Assembly: GCF_047345485.1 (NCBI RefSeq)
Contig: NZ_JBLFEN010000004.1
Span: forward strand, 62,001 to 126,000
DNA length: 64,000 nt
DNA from: Jejuia sp047345485
GTDB lineage: Bacteria > Bacteroidota > Bacteroidia > Flavobacteriales > Flavobacteriaceae
Direction of reading: 5' to 3'
Shown here: one piece after another, positions 24,091 to 33,208 of the stretch
How positions within the stretch are numbered: position 1 is the first letter of the stretch
Layout: every line of letters begins with the position of its first letter
Notes under the pieces: generated by a model
Told to the model about the DNA's origin: nothing
Database searches by the model: none
The model's input: only the letters and a program-made list of their open reading frames with translations
Made by a program: the position numbers and the translations under genes

Positions 24091-26547
24091 ATGAACAACG
24101 AGTTTGATATTGTAGATTCTAGTCCAGCTTTTGATATTAAGGCGTTTTTATTTAAGGCCTTAAGTTATTGGAAGTTGTTTGTGCTATGTGTTAGTATTGG
24201 GCTCTTTATTGTTTATCAGCAAAATATTAGAAAGCAACAATCTTACAAATTAAGTACAAAAATATCGTTACAAGAGGACAAAAACCCTCTGTTTTCATCT
24301 AATACTAGTCTAACCTTTAATTATGGAGGTATTTCAGGTAAAATACAAACTATAATTAATACACTTCAATCTAGAAGTCTTCATGAACAAATAGTAGATA
24401 ATTTGCAATTTTATGTAACCTATTTAAAAGCATCTCGTTTTAGAAAGGATGATATTTATAAAAGCGCCCCATTTAGATTTGAGATTGACACTACGTCGTA
24501 TCAAATTTTAAATTCGCCCGTTAAAATTAGCTTTAAAGAAAATAACCAGTTTGATTTAGAGTTTAATTTTATTGCTAACAGGGTAACAGCTCAAAAATAT
24601 TCAAACCAAGCTACTAAAATAATAGATGTTCCTTTGGGTGTAACTAAAACAACCCATGCGATAGGAGAGTTTATTAATCTTCCTTATTTTAAAGGACAAT
24701 TTACAATAGCAGAAGAGCGTAGCACGAAACCTGGAGATGTTTTCTATGTAAATCTTTTAGCTTTTGATGCTGTAGTAGCAAGTTATAGAAGTAAGTTACA
24801 AATAGGAAACCCTAGAAATTCTTCCATAATAAATTTAAGTATGGTAGATAATAATACCAAAAAAATTGAAGATTATTTAAATGAAACAGTAAGGGTGTTA
24901 ACTAAAGAACAGCTTACAAGAAAAAACCAGTTTGTAACTAATACTATTAAGTTTATTGATAGCCAATTAAGTAGGGTAAAGGATTCATTGACAGGTAATT
25001 CAGATGCTTTAAACAAGTATCGTTCTAAAATAGGTGTTTTTAATTTAGATCAGGAAAGTGAATTGTTAACTCAAAAATTATCAGATTTAGAGTTAAAACA
25101 AGATGATGTTAATAGAAAAAAAGCTTATTACAGTAGTTTAAAATCATACTTAGAGACTAGTAGGTCGTTTACTGAGTTGCCAGCACCTTCTGTGGCAGGA
25201 ATTGATGATAGTAACATTTTGAGCAATATATCAAAAATTAATACTTTATCTGTTCAAAAAGCTAAATATGAAGCTACCATACAACCAGGAGCTTCTATTT
25301 TTGATGAGTTGAATACGCAAATAGAAGGCTTGAAACAAGTGCTTTTAGAAAATATTAAATCTTCTACAGCTGGTTTAGACAGAGAACTTAATGTGATAAA
25401 TGGCAGAATATCAAAACAGAGAAGCCAGTTTAATAGGCTGCCGAAAGATCAACAAAATTTGTTGGATATACAGCGTCAGTATTTGCTTAACGAAAAAACT
25501 TATAATCTATTTTTATCTAAGCGAGGCGAGGCGGATATTATAAAAGCAGCCACGGTATCAGATATTATATGGATAGATTCTGCCAAAAATACTGGTGCAC
25601 AACCCATTGATTTAAAATTGAGTTCTAGATATATATTTGCTATAGCAGGAGGATTAATACCACCATTGTTGCTCGCACTTCTAGTCACATTTTTTGATAC
25701 TAGAATTCGAAACCCACAAAATTTAGAAAATTTAACTAGTATACCATTATTAGGTGTTGTAGGTAAAAACTCTTTAGACAATAACTTAGCAGTACATAGA
25801 AAGCCAAAATCTGCAGTTGCAGAAGCTTTTAGAGCCATACGGTCTAGTTTGCAATACATGTATAAACAGCATGATATAACTAGTACTAAAACGGTAATGG
25901 TAACTTCATCTGTAAGTGGGGAAGGCAAAACATTTTGTTCTATAAACATAGCTACAGTTTTTGCTCTTGGCGAAAAAAAAACAGTATTATTAGGTTTAGA
26001 TTTAAGAAAACCAAAGATTTTTGGTGATTTTGATATTGAGAATGATATTGGAGCGGTTAACTATTTAATTGGTCAAAAAACTTTAAAGGAGGTAACCCAA
26101 AAAACAAAAGTAGAAAACCTTGATGTTATTACATCAGGACCAATACCTCCAAATCCTTCGGAATTACTAATTAGTGATAAGATGGACGAAATGATTTTAA
26201 AGCTAAAAGATACATACGATTACATCGTTTTAGATACACCTCCGGTTGGCTTAGTTGCAGATGCTCTTGAGTTAATACAATATGCAGACGCATCATTGTA
26301 TGTAATAAGGCAAGATTACACTAAAAAAGAAATGTTAAGTCTTATAAACGATAAACATAAAAAAGGTGAAATTAAAAATTTAAGTTTAGTGTATAATGGT
26401 TTTGATAACAAAGGAGGCTATGGTTATGGCTATGGTTATGGCTATGGTTATGGCTATGGTAATTATACAAACGGTTACCACGAGGATGAAAAGAAAAAGC
26501 TCTCATCTATTAATAAGATAGTTAAATTTCTTAATCCATTTAAATAA
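24091..26547 (+). CDS. wzc: Polysaccharide co-polymerase / tyrosine autokinase (Wzc-like)
   Basis: This 818-residue inner-membrane protein has a Wzz domain between two membrane helices (about 25-45 and 510-530), a periplasmic coiled-coil region with the GNVR-like segment FNRLPKDQQNLLDIQRQY, and a cytoplasmic BY-kinase domain. The kinase carries Walker A SVSGEGKT (about 608), Walker A' LGLDLRKPK (about 634) and Walker B VLDTPPVG (about 711). The C-terminus (about 776-790) is a Gly-Tyr repeat that provides the tyrosine cluster for autophosphorylation. It controls polymer length and export with Wza. The tail repeat is a 12-base tandem repeat in DNA, so the number of tyrosines may vary by slippage. 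Confidence 0.94.
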   Translation: MNNEFDIVDSSPAFDIKAFLFKALSYWKLFVLCVSIGLFIVYQQNIRKQQSYKLSTKISLQEDKNPLFSSNTSLTFNYGGISGKIQTIINTLQSRSLHEQIVDNLQFYVTYLKASRFRKDDIYKSAPFRFEIDTTSYQILNSPVKISFKENNQFDLEFNFIANRVTAQKYSNQATKIIDVPLGVTKTTHAIGEFINLPYFKGQFTIAEERSTKPGDVFYVNLLAFDAVVASYRSKLQIGNPRNSSIINLSMVDNNTKKIEDYLNETVRVLTKEQLTRKNQFVTNTIKFIDSQLSRVKDSLTGNSDALNKYRSKIGVFNLDQESELLTQKLSDLELKQDDVNRKKAYYSSLKSYLETSRSFTELPAPSVAGIDDSNILSNISKINTLSVQKAKYEATIQPGASIFDELNTQIEGLKQVLLENIKSSTAGLDRELNVINGRISKQRSQFNRLPKDQQNLLDIQRQYLLNEKTYNLFLSKRGEADIIKAATVSDIIWIDSAKNTGAQPIDLKLSSRYIFAIAGGLIPPLLLALLVTFFDTRIRNPQNLENLTSIPLLGVVGKNSLDNNLAVHRKPKSAVAEAFRAIRSSLQYMYKQHDITSTKTVMVTSSVSGEGKTFCSINIATVFALGEKKTVLLGLDLRKPKIFGDFDIENDIGAVNYLIGQKTLKEVTQKTKVENLDVITSGPIPPNPSELLISDKMDEMILKLKDTYDYIVLDTPPVGLVADALELIQYADASLYVIRQDYTKKEMLSLINDKHKKGEIKNLSLVYNGFDNKGGYGYGYGYGYGYGYGNYTNGYHEDEKKKLSSINKIVKFLNPFK
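26416..26460 (+). repeat. 12-bp tandem repeat encoding the Wzc tyrosine tail
   Basis: GGCTATGGTTAT is repeated almost four times without change, encoding alternating Gly and Tyr. Exact copies suggest recent expansion or slippage. Confidence 0.85.
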
Positions 26548-26576
26548 AAAATCATTCAAAATTAATACCTATAAAC

Positions 26577-27473
26577 TTGAAAAATGAAAGCTTAAAATCA
26601 GAGTGGTTATACACTATTTCTCCCAAAGGAAAATTCATCGATTTTAATTTTAAGGAGATATGGCGTTACCGTGACTTACTCTTTTTATTTGTTAAGCGAG
26701 ATGTTATAATCTTATACAAACAAACAGTTTTAGGGCCATTATGGTATTTAATACAACCACTAATTACATCTGTAATTTTTACAATTATTTTTAACGGTAT
26801 CGCAAATATAAATATAGGTGATAATGTACATCCGTTTTTGTTTAATTTAGCGGGTATAACTATATGGAATTATTTTGCAGAATGTTTAAAAGGCACTAGC
26901 GACTCATTTAAAAAAAATCAAAATATTTTTAGTAAAGTTTACTTCCCTAGGGTAATTATGCCTTTAACTGTAGTTATTTCAGGCTTATTAAAATTCGCAA
27001 TCCAATTTTTAATATTTATAGGATTTTATGTGTTTTTTGCATTTCAAGATAAATCAGGAACTTTAGATTTTAATTTAGTATTACTATTTCCTGTACTTGT
27101 TATATTAATGGGGTTATTAGGTTTAGGGTTAGGAATGATTATATCGTCTATGACAACAAAATACAGAGATCTTACCTTTTTAGTAGGTTTTGGTGTGCAG
27201 TTGCTTATGTATATTTCGGCAGTAATGTACCCAATACAAGATGCTGTTAAAAAAATTGAGAATAGCTTTCCTAAGTCTGCTTCTTTTATCAATCCAATAA
27301 TAGAAAATAATCCTTTAGCGCAAACGGTAGAAACATTTAGGTATCTGTTTTTTTCTCAAGGAGATTTTTCATATAAAGGTATATTAATAACTTTTTTAGT
27401 TACTATATGTATTGCATTATTAGGTTTAGTAGTATTTAATAAAACAGAAAAGAGCTTTATTGATACCGTGTAA
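26577..27473 (+). CDS. wzm: ABC transporter permease for polysaccharide export (Wzm-like)
   Basis: This 298-residue membrane protein belongs to the ABC-2 permease family that exports O-antigen, teichoic acid or capsule polymers. Characteristic parts are the amphipathic N-terminal segment with WRYRDLLFLFVKRDVIILYK, then QTVLGPLWYLIQPL, and the late YRDLTFLVGFGVQLLMYISA and NPLAQTVETFRYLF. About six membrane segments are visible. The likely start is a TTG, since the nearby ATG is out of frame. The ATPase partner follows after two bases. Confidence 0.93.
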   Translation: MKNESLKSEWLYTISPKGKFIDFNFKEIWRYRDLLFLFVKRDVIILYKQTVLGPLWYLIQPLITSVIFTIIFNGIANINIGDNVHPFLFNLAGITIWNYFAECLKGTSDSFKKNQNIFSKVYFPRVIMPLTVVISGLLKFAIQFLIFIGFYVFFAFQDKSGTLDFNLVLLFPVLVILMGLLGLGLGMIISSMTTKYRDLTFLVGFGVQLLMYISAVMYPIQDAVKKIENSFPKSASFINPIIENNPLAQTVETFRYLFFSQGDFSYKGILITFLVTICIALLGLVVFNKTEKSFIDTV

Positions 27474-27475
27474 TT

Positions 27476-28738
27476 ATGACAGATATAATTTTAAAAGCCG
27501 AAAACATATCTAAGCAGTACAGACTAGGACTAGTTGGTACAGGTACTATCAGTCACGATTTAAATAGATGGTGGCATAAAATTAGAGGTAAAGAAGACCC
27601 TTATTTAAAAGTAGGAGAGCGCAATGATAGAAGTACAAAAGGAGCTTCTGAGTATGTGTGGGCATTACAAAATATAGATTTTGAAGTTGCTAAGGGAGAG
27701 GTTTTGGGCATTATTGGTAAAAATGGAGCTGGTAAATCTACACTGCTAAAAATTTTATCTAAAGTTACTAGTCCTACAACTGGCGAAATTAAAACTAGAG
27801 GGCGTATAGCTTCTTTATTAGAGGTAGGAACAGGTTTTCATGGAGAAATGACTGGTAGAGAAAATGTTTATTTAAACGGTGCTATTTTAGGCATGACTAA
27901 AAGAGAAATAACCTCTAAAATAGAAGAAATTATAGAATTTTCAGGCTGTCAACGTTATATTGATACGCCTGTAAAACGCTATAGTTCTGGTATGACAGTA
28001 AGGTTGGCTTTTGCTGTAGCTGCTTTTTTAGAACCTGAAATATTAGTAATTGATGAGGTTTTAGCAGTGGGAGATGCAGAATTTCAAAAAAAGGCTATAG
28101 GCAAGATGCAGGATATAAGTAGAGGTGACGGTAGAACCGTTTTATTTGTTAGCCATAATATGGCATCAGTAAAAAGTTTATGTTCAAGAGCAATAGTTCT
28201 AGAGAACGGCGTAGTTGGTTTTAGTGGCACTACTGAAGCTAGTATAGACTATTATTTAAAAGGAGAAAAAAATAATTTTTTACAAACAAAATTTGGGAAT
28301 AGAAAGGGAACAGGTTTAGTGAAAATTAATAAAGTTGACGTTTTTGGTGAAAACAAAAACGTAAAACCACAATCAGGAAAACCATTGACAATACGTTTTC
28401 AGTTAGACAATCCAAATAAAGTTAAGGCTCAAGATATAGATTTTGATATACGAATTGACGATAATTTAGATCAAAGAATTTCTTGGTTAAGTACTAGATT
28501 AGTAAAAAAAGACACTAAGAACAATTTAAAATATGTTGAATTTATTATTGATAATTTACAGTTAAATAATGGCATATATACTGTAACCACGCATATTACA
28601 GTTAAAAATATAATTTCAGACTGGATACAAAAAGCATTTACATTCGAGATAAATCAAGGCGACTATTACAATAATGGTTATTTTGTGCCTGTGCTTCAAG
28701 GTAAAACTTTGCTAGATTTTAAAGTAAAATTGCACTAG
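27476..28738 (+). CDS. wzt: ABC transporter ATPase for polysaccharide export (Wzt-like)
   Basis: This 420-residue protein powers the Wzm permease. The N-terminal ATPase (1-260) shows Walker A GKNGAGKST (about 80), the signature YSSGMTVRLAFAVA (about 169) and Walker B ILVIDEVLAVGD (about 188), with the inserted GKEDPYLKVGERND loop seen in polysaccharide exporters of this type. The C-terminal 150 residues form a beta-rich Wzt-C-like domain that in E. coli O8/O9a binds the terminal modification of the finished chain. That domain argues that the exported polymer is capped and recognised. Confidence 0.93.
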   Translation: MTDIILKAENISKQYRLGLVGTGTISHDLNRWWHKIRGKEDPYLKVGERNDRSTKGASEYVWALQNIDFEVAKGEVLGIIGKNGAGKSTLLKILSKVTSPTTGEIKTRGRIASLLEVGTGFHGEMTGRENVYLNGAILGMTKREITSKIEEIIEFSGCQRYIDTPVKRYSSGMTVRLAFAVAAFLEPEILVIDEVLAVGDAEFQKKAIGKMQDISRGDGRTVLFVSHNMASVKSLCSRAIVLENGVVGFSGTTEASIDYYLKGEKNNFLQTKFGNRKGTGLVKINKVDVFGENKNVKPQSGKPLTIRFQLDNPNKVKAQDIDFDIRIDDNLDQRISWLSTRLVKKDTKNNLKYVEFIIDNLQLNNGIYTVTTHITVKNIISDWIQKAFTFEINQGDYYNNGYFVPVLQGKTLLDFKVKLH

Positions 28739-28771
28739 GTTTTCACAATAGATATTTATAATGTATAGATA

Positions 28772-29497
28772 GTGATGATAAAAAAAATAAAAAAAATAAT
28801 AAAAAGACAAAACCATCTCCAACTAGTAACTAATTTGCATTTAAAAGAATTAGAATGGGCCAATATTTACCACGACAGTATTAGAGGAAAAAAAAGCCTA
28901 GAAAACCTCCCTTTAAATATTGGTAGGTGGGCAGGAAATTATGCTTTTTTTTATGTGTTAAATAGAGTGTTAACAGATTTTAAACCGAAAAAAATATTAG
29001 AATTTGGTTTAGGAGAATCTACAAAATTTATTACAACTTTTATAGATAACTATATACCTGAATCTTCACTTAAAACTATTGAGCATGATGCACAATGGAA
29101 AAAAATATTTTTACAAAATTTAGAAACCAAAATAAATATAGATATTGAAATTTTAGAGCTAACAGAATGTGTTATAGATGGGTGTAAAACTAATACTTAC
29201 CTAAACATAAAAAACGTAGTAGATAAAAACTATGATTTGTATATTATTGACGGCCCGTTTGGTTCTATTAATTATTCTCGGTATGATATAGTTAATCTCT
29301 TAGATAATATGAATAGCGAAAGCGAATTTATAATCATAATGGATGATTATAATAGACCAGGCGAAAAACAAACAGTTAAGGTAATTAAAGATAAACTCTT
29401 ATCTAAGAACATTGAAATTCATACAGCTGAGTATGTTGGTAATAAAAGTTTGTATGTAATTGCAACTAACAAATATAAATACGCAATAAGTTTATAA
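28772..29497 (+). CDS. Methyltransferase-like protein, paralogue A
   Basis: This 241-residue protein of uncertain function has a Rossmann-like core: KILEFGLGESTKF (about 72-84) resembles SAM motif I, SLKTIEHD supplies an acidic residue at the end of strand two, and YIIDGPFGS resembles the later DGP motif of some O-methyltransferases. It is a clear paralogue of the protein at 30584-31303: in the stretch from ELEWA to TTFIDNY I count 57 identities in 69 residues. It opens the cassette of duplicated genes, followed by a GT2 gene. Function as methyltransferase is inferred, not shown. Confidence 0.68.
   Translation: MMIKKIKKIIKRQNHLQLVTNLHLKELEWANIYHDSIRGKKSLENLPLNIGRWAGNYAFFYVLNRVLTDFKPKKILEFGLGESTKFITTFIDNYIPESSLKTIEHDAQWKKIFLQNLETKINIDIEILELTECVIDGCKTNTYLNIKNVVDKNYDLYIIDGPFGSINYSRYDIVNLLDNMNSESEFIIIMDDYNRPGEKQTVKVIKDKLLSKNIEIHTAEYVGNKSLYVIATNKYKYAISL
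28895..29045 (+). repeat. Duplicated segment, copy A
   Basis: Nucleotides here closely resemble 30690-30845: shared runs include TTAAATATTGGTAG, GGGCAGG and TATGCTTTTTTTTATGTG. The pair reflects duplication of the methyltransferase-like gene with its downstream GT2 gene. Confidence 0.7.
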
Positions 29498-29544
29498 TTT
29501 AATTTGATTATTGTAATTTTTAACGATTTATATAATTATTATTT

Positions 29545-30546
29545 GTGGGTTCTAATACTATTTTTCCTGAAGTTTCTATAATAATTCCTACTTACAATAA
29601 GTCTGCATTAGCTATTGAAACTTTAAATAGTATTGCAAGCCAGAGTTATGATAATTGGGAATGTATTATTGTGGACGATGGTTCTACAACAGAAGATTTT
29701 ACAGCCCTGGAATCATTTGCAAAATTAGACAAACGATTTTCGCTGTTTAAAAGACCATTAAATACTAAAAAAGGGGCCAATGCTTGTAGGAATTACGGCT
29801 TATCTATTTCCAAAGGAGACTATATACAATTTTTTGATAGTGACGATGTAATGCTAGAAAACTGCTTAAAAGGTAGAGTTAAAGCTATAGAGGCAACAAC
29901 TCTAGATTTTGTGGTTTTTTCAATGGGTATATATCATAATGATGGCTTTAAAAATGACGACACACCAGATGTAAAGGTTAACGATTGGAAAACTGCTTTA
30001 GGTGAATTTATTGGTGAAAGGCGATTGCCTTGGAATCTACAACGCACACTGTACCGAGCGTTGCTAATTAAAGAACGATTACTATTTAATGAAAACTTAA
30101 GCAGATTTCAAGATGTAGAATTTAATATCAAACTGTTAAGCCAACTAAAACCTAAGTTTAAAATTTTTAATAAAATAGATTGTGTTTATAGAAGGGCAAA
30201 TTCTAACAACCCGAGAAATAAAAGTTTTAATAAACATGTATTTCATTCTATGCCTATTTTTTTAGAATCAATTCATACTCAAATACCTGTTGATATTTTA
30301 GAACAAAAAAGGGGTAATATGCAACTATGGTTGTTAAATTTAATAGGTTTGTATGCTGATAATTCAGTTGAAAAAAGCCAATTAAATAAAGTAATTTGTG
30401 TTGCAGAGGGAAAATTACATTTAAATTCTAAACAGAAAATCATATTGAAACTTCTTTTTTTAAGTAAAACAAAATTGAAAGGAATAAAAGGTGTGGTAAG
30501 GCTAAATTCTTATCTTAGAAAAAAATACCTAAAACTGATGGCATAA
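29545..30546 (+). CDS. Glycosyltransferase family 2 protein (cassette GT 1)
   Basis: This 333-residue GT-A enzyme begins with VSIIIPTYNKSALAIETLNS and has CIIVDDGST and the metal-binding GDYIQFFDSDDVM (DxD). It should transfer a sugar from a nucleotide donor to the growing glycan on the cytoplasmic side of the membrane. The start is a GTG. Its central motif region (ECIIVDDGST, KKGANACRNYGL) is very like those of the GT2 proteins at 31305 and 32258, so the three are recent relatives. It lies between the two methyltransferase-like paralogues. Confidence 0.88.
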   Translation: MGSNTIFPEVSIIIPTYNKSALAIETLNSIASQSYDNWECIIVDDGSTTEDFTALESFAKLDKRFSLFKRPLNTKKGANACRNYGLSISKGDYIQFFDSDDVMLENCLKGRVKAIEATTLDFVVFSMGIYHNDGFKNDDTPDVKVNDWKTALGEFIGERRLPWNLQRTLYRALLIKERLLFNENLSRFQDVEFNIKLLSQLKPKFKIFNKIDCVYRRANSNNPRNKSFNKHVFHSMPIFLESIHTQIPVDILEQKRGNMQLWLLNLIGLYADNSVEKSQLNKVICVAEGKLHLNSKQKIILKLLFLSKTKLKGIKGVVRLNSYLRKKYLKLMA

Positions 30547-30583
30547 GTTTTAGTAAACCACAACTTTTGAGTAAAATTATAAC

Positions 30584-31303
30584 GTGAAAAAAATAATAAG
30601 AGTAATACGAGAACAGATAAAACTGCAAAGATTATCTTATTTGCAATTAAAAGAATTAGAGTGGGCTCATATTTTTCATGATAGTATTCGTGGTAAGGAG
30701 CCCTTGCAAAACCTACCATTAAATATTGGTAGATGGGCAGGTAACTATGCTTTTTTTTATGTGCTAAATCGCATACTTTCTGATTTTAAACCTAAAAATA
30801 TTTTAGAATTTGGATTAGGAGAATCCACAAAATTTACGTCTACGTTTATCAATGCCTATTTAGATGAGTGCCACCATCTTGTTATAGAGCATAATAAAGA
30901 ATGGAAAACTCTATTTACCGAAAAATTTGCTTTGTCCAGAAAATCAGAAATAAAAATTTTAGATTTAGTAGAAAAACAACACAAAGGCTTTAACTATAAA
31001 AGCTATGGTACTATTGAAAATCAAATTACTAAAACTTTTGATTTATATATTGTAGATGGACCTTTGGGCAGTCCTAGATATTCAAGGTTTGATATTGTAA
31101 GTTTAGCACAAAAGTTTAGTTCACACGATCAATTTATTATACTTTTTGATGATTACGAACGGCATTCAGAAAAAGAAACAGCTCAAGAATTATTGGATCT
31201 ACTAGAAAAAAACAATATTCCTGTAAAAACAAAAGAATTTATTGGCAATAAAAGCGTACTTGTAATAGCAACAAGCAACTACAAGTATATAACTTCGGTT
31301 TAA
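30584..31303 (+). CDS. Methyltransferase-like protein, paralogue B
   Basis: This 239-residue paralogue of 28772-29497 has the same core motifs ILEFGLGESTKF and YIVDGPLGSPRYSRFDIV. It starts with GTG 37 bases after the GT2 stop. Both copies keep the conserved residues, so both are probably active and may act on different positions of the glycan. No signal peptide or membrane segment is visible. Confidence 0.68.
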   Translation: MKKIIRVIREQIKLQRLSYLQLKELEWAHIFHDSIRGKEPLQNLPLNIGRWAGNYAFFYVLNRILSDFKPKNILEFGLGESTKFTSTFINAYLDECHHLVIEHNKEWKTLFTEKFALSRKSEIKILDLVEKQHKGFNYKSYGTIENQITKTFDLYIVDGPLGSPRYSRFDIVSLAQKFSSHDQFIILFDDYERHSEKETAQELLDLLEKNNIPVKTKEFIGNKSVLVIATSNYKYITSV

Positions 31304-31304
31304 A

Positions 31305-32258
31305 TTGAAAACTCAGCTCGTCTCAATAATAATACCAATTCTCAATAGGGCATCAATTGTGGTAGCTACTTTAAATTCTATACAAAACCAAACCTATACT
31401 AATTGGGAATGTATTATAGTTGACGATGGCAGCACTGATGAAACAGAAAATATCATTTTAGAATATTATTTAAAAGATAAACGAATACAGTTTTTTAAAA
31501 GACCTGTACATTTACAAAAAGGCGCAAACAGTTGTAGAAATTATGGGTTTACCTTAGCCAAAGGCGATTATATTAATTGGTTTGATAGTGATGATGTTAT
31601 GACACCAACATTTTTGGAAGAAAAAGTACGCGCCTTTACATCCGTTAATGACGCCGTAGTACACAGAAATAACTACGCTAATTATAATTTAACCGAATTT
31701 AGAGATAGCAAATTCACCTATAATAATAGTAAAAGTTTTTTTTACAATTATGCTATGGAACGTATAGAATTGCAAACCTGTTGTTTTATGTGGAGACACA
31801 GTTATCTAAAGAACAAAAAGTTGTTTGACGATACAGTAATGCGTTATCAAGATAATGAGTTTCACATTCGTATGTTGGCTTTAAAACCTAAATTAGCTAC
31901 ACTAGATACTGTTTTGGCAACTATAAAAAGTGGAAACGGACATAAAAGTCAAATAAGTGCCAAAGTTAATTTAACAAAAAAAAAGCTCTACGATGTGTTT
32001 TACTATCGTTATCAATGCTTAAAACTTGGAAAAGACTATAATTTAGATGTGGATGCAGATTTCAATAAAACTATTGCAAAAAAGGCACTTTGGGCATTTT
32101 ATGCAGGTTTAAAATTTGAAAAAAATGCGTTTAAAAGACTTAAAGATTCTATACAGTATTATTTGAAAATACAATACGTGTACTCTAGTCCGCAATTAAC
32201 TTACACAGACGCTTTGAAGTCTCAGTTTTACATCTTAAAAATAATTATATTTAGATAA
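31305..32258 (+). CDS. Glycosyltransferase family 2 protein (cassette GT 2)
   Basis: This 317-residue GT-A enzyme has VSIIIPILNRASIVVATLNS, CIIVDDGST, KKGANSCRNYG (read as QKGANSCRNYGF) and the DxD-type motif INWFDSDDVM. The start is a TTG one base after the preceding stop; its last base is the first base of the next ATG. It is a paralogue of the GT2 at 29545. The acceptor and donor sugars cannot be told from sequence. Confidence 0.86.
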   Translation: MKTQLVSIIIPILNRASIVVATLNSIQNQTYTNWECIIVDDGSTDETENIILEYYLKDKRIQFFKRPVHLQKGANSCRNYGFTLAKGDYINWFDSDDVMTPTFLEEKVRAFTSVNDAVVHRNNYANYNLTEFRDSKFTYNNSKSFFYNYAMERIELQTCCFMWRHSYLKNKKLFDDTVMRYQDNEFHIRMLALKPKLATLDTVLATIKSGNGHKSQISAKVNLTKKKLYDVFYYRYQCLKLGKDYNLDVDADFNKTIAKKALWAFYAGLKFEKNAFKRLKDSIQYYLKIQYVYSSPQLTYTDALKSQFYILKIIIFR

Positions 32259-33208
32259 TGGTTTCCATCATCATCCCTACATATAATAGAGCACACGTTA
32301 TTGAAGAAACTATAGATTCTATTAAGGCACAAACTTATACAGATTGGGAATGTATTATTGTAGATGACGGTAGTACAGATAATACCTTTGAATACTTAGG
32401 GATATTATTAAAAGATGATGATAAATTTCAAATATTTGAGAGACCAAAAACTATAACTAAAGGCCCAAGTGCATGCAGAAATTTTGCGTTTTCTAAAGTA
32501 AAGGGTGATTATATACAGTTTTTTGACAGTGATGATATTATGCACCCAGAGCATCTTAAACTAAAAATGGATGCAATAAAACAAAAAGATTTAGTTGTTT
32601 GTAAGTTAAGTACATTTTCGGGAGATTTTAACGCAGATTTTTTTTTAAATGAAGCAGTTATTCCAGATATAAAACAACCTGATAATGTGTTTGAAGCTTT
32701 TGTTACAGGAGATTTTCCAATGATGATGGTGGCACCGCTTTGGAAAACAGAGTGTTTAAAACCATATATGCCAATTAGAGAAGATTTGCATATTCTTGAG
32801 GATCATGAGCTCTATGCTAGAGCGCTTTTTAAAAATAAAACAGTAGCTATAGTTAATCAAGTATTAATTTATTATCGTGTTGGTGCAGCATCATCCACAA
32901 ACAGCTTTTATTCAAATGTAGATTATGGATTAGCCTCTTATTTTGAAGCTAAAACTACAGTATTAAAACTATCGCAGGCTAACCCTGTAAAGTTGTCTGT
33001 TTTAAAAATGACTTTAGGCTTTTTTAGACAAGCACTTGCAGAACGTAATTTTAATGCTGCCAATTCATGTTTGCGCTTTGTAAAAAACAAAAAACTATGT
33101 TATAATTTTAATTTGAAGTTGAAATGCTTGCGCATATACTTTTTTTATGGAATTTTTAAAATTATAAGAAAAGGAGATACTAAATTTAAACCATTATTTA
33201 AGTTATAA
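32258..33208 (+). CDS. Glycosyltransferase family 2 protein (cassette GT 3)
   Basis: This 316-residue GT-A enzyme starts directly with VSIIIPTYNRAHVIEETIDS and carries CIIVDDGSTD and DYIQFFDSDDIM. It overlaps both neighbours by one base (TAATG), a sign of translational coupling. It resembles the two preceding GT2 proteins but is not preceded by its own methyltransferase-like gene. Confidence 0.88.
   Translation: MVSIIIPTYNRAHVIEETIDSIKAQTYTDWECIIVDDGSTDNTFEYLGILLKDDDKFQIFERPKTITKGPSACRNFAFSKVKGDYIQFFDSDDIMHPEHLKLKMDAIKQKDLVVCKLSTFSGDFNADFFLNEAVIPDIKQPDNVFEAFVTGDFPMMMVAPLWKTECLKPYMPIREDLHILEDHELYARALFKNKTVAIVNQVLIYYRVGAASSTNSFYSNVDYGLASYFEAKTTVLKLSQANPVKLSVLKMTLGFFRQALAERNFNAANSCLRFVKNKKLCYNFNLKLKCLRIYFFYGIFKIIRKGDTKFKPLFKL

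Noticed and set aside
25500..25949. 149-codon minus-strand frame inside wzc
   Set aside because: It is antisense to the kinase and membrane region of Wzc, with no independent evidence.
26416..26460. Possible CRISPR-like or intergenic satellite repeat
   Set aside because: The repeats have no spacers and lie in frame in the Wzc tail, so they are a coding tandem repeat.
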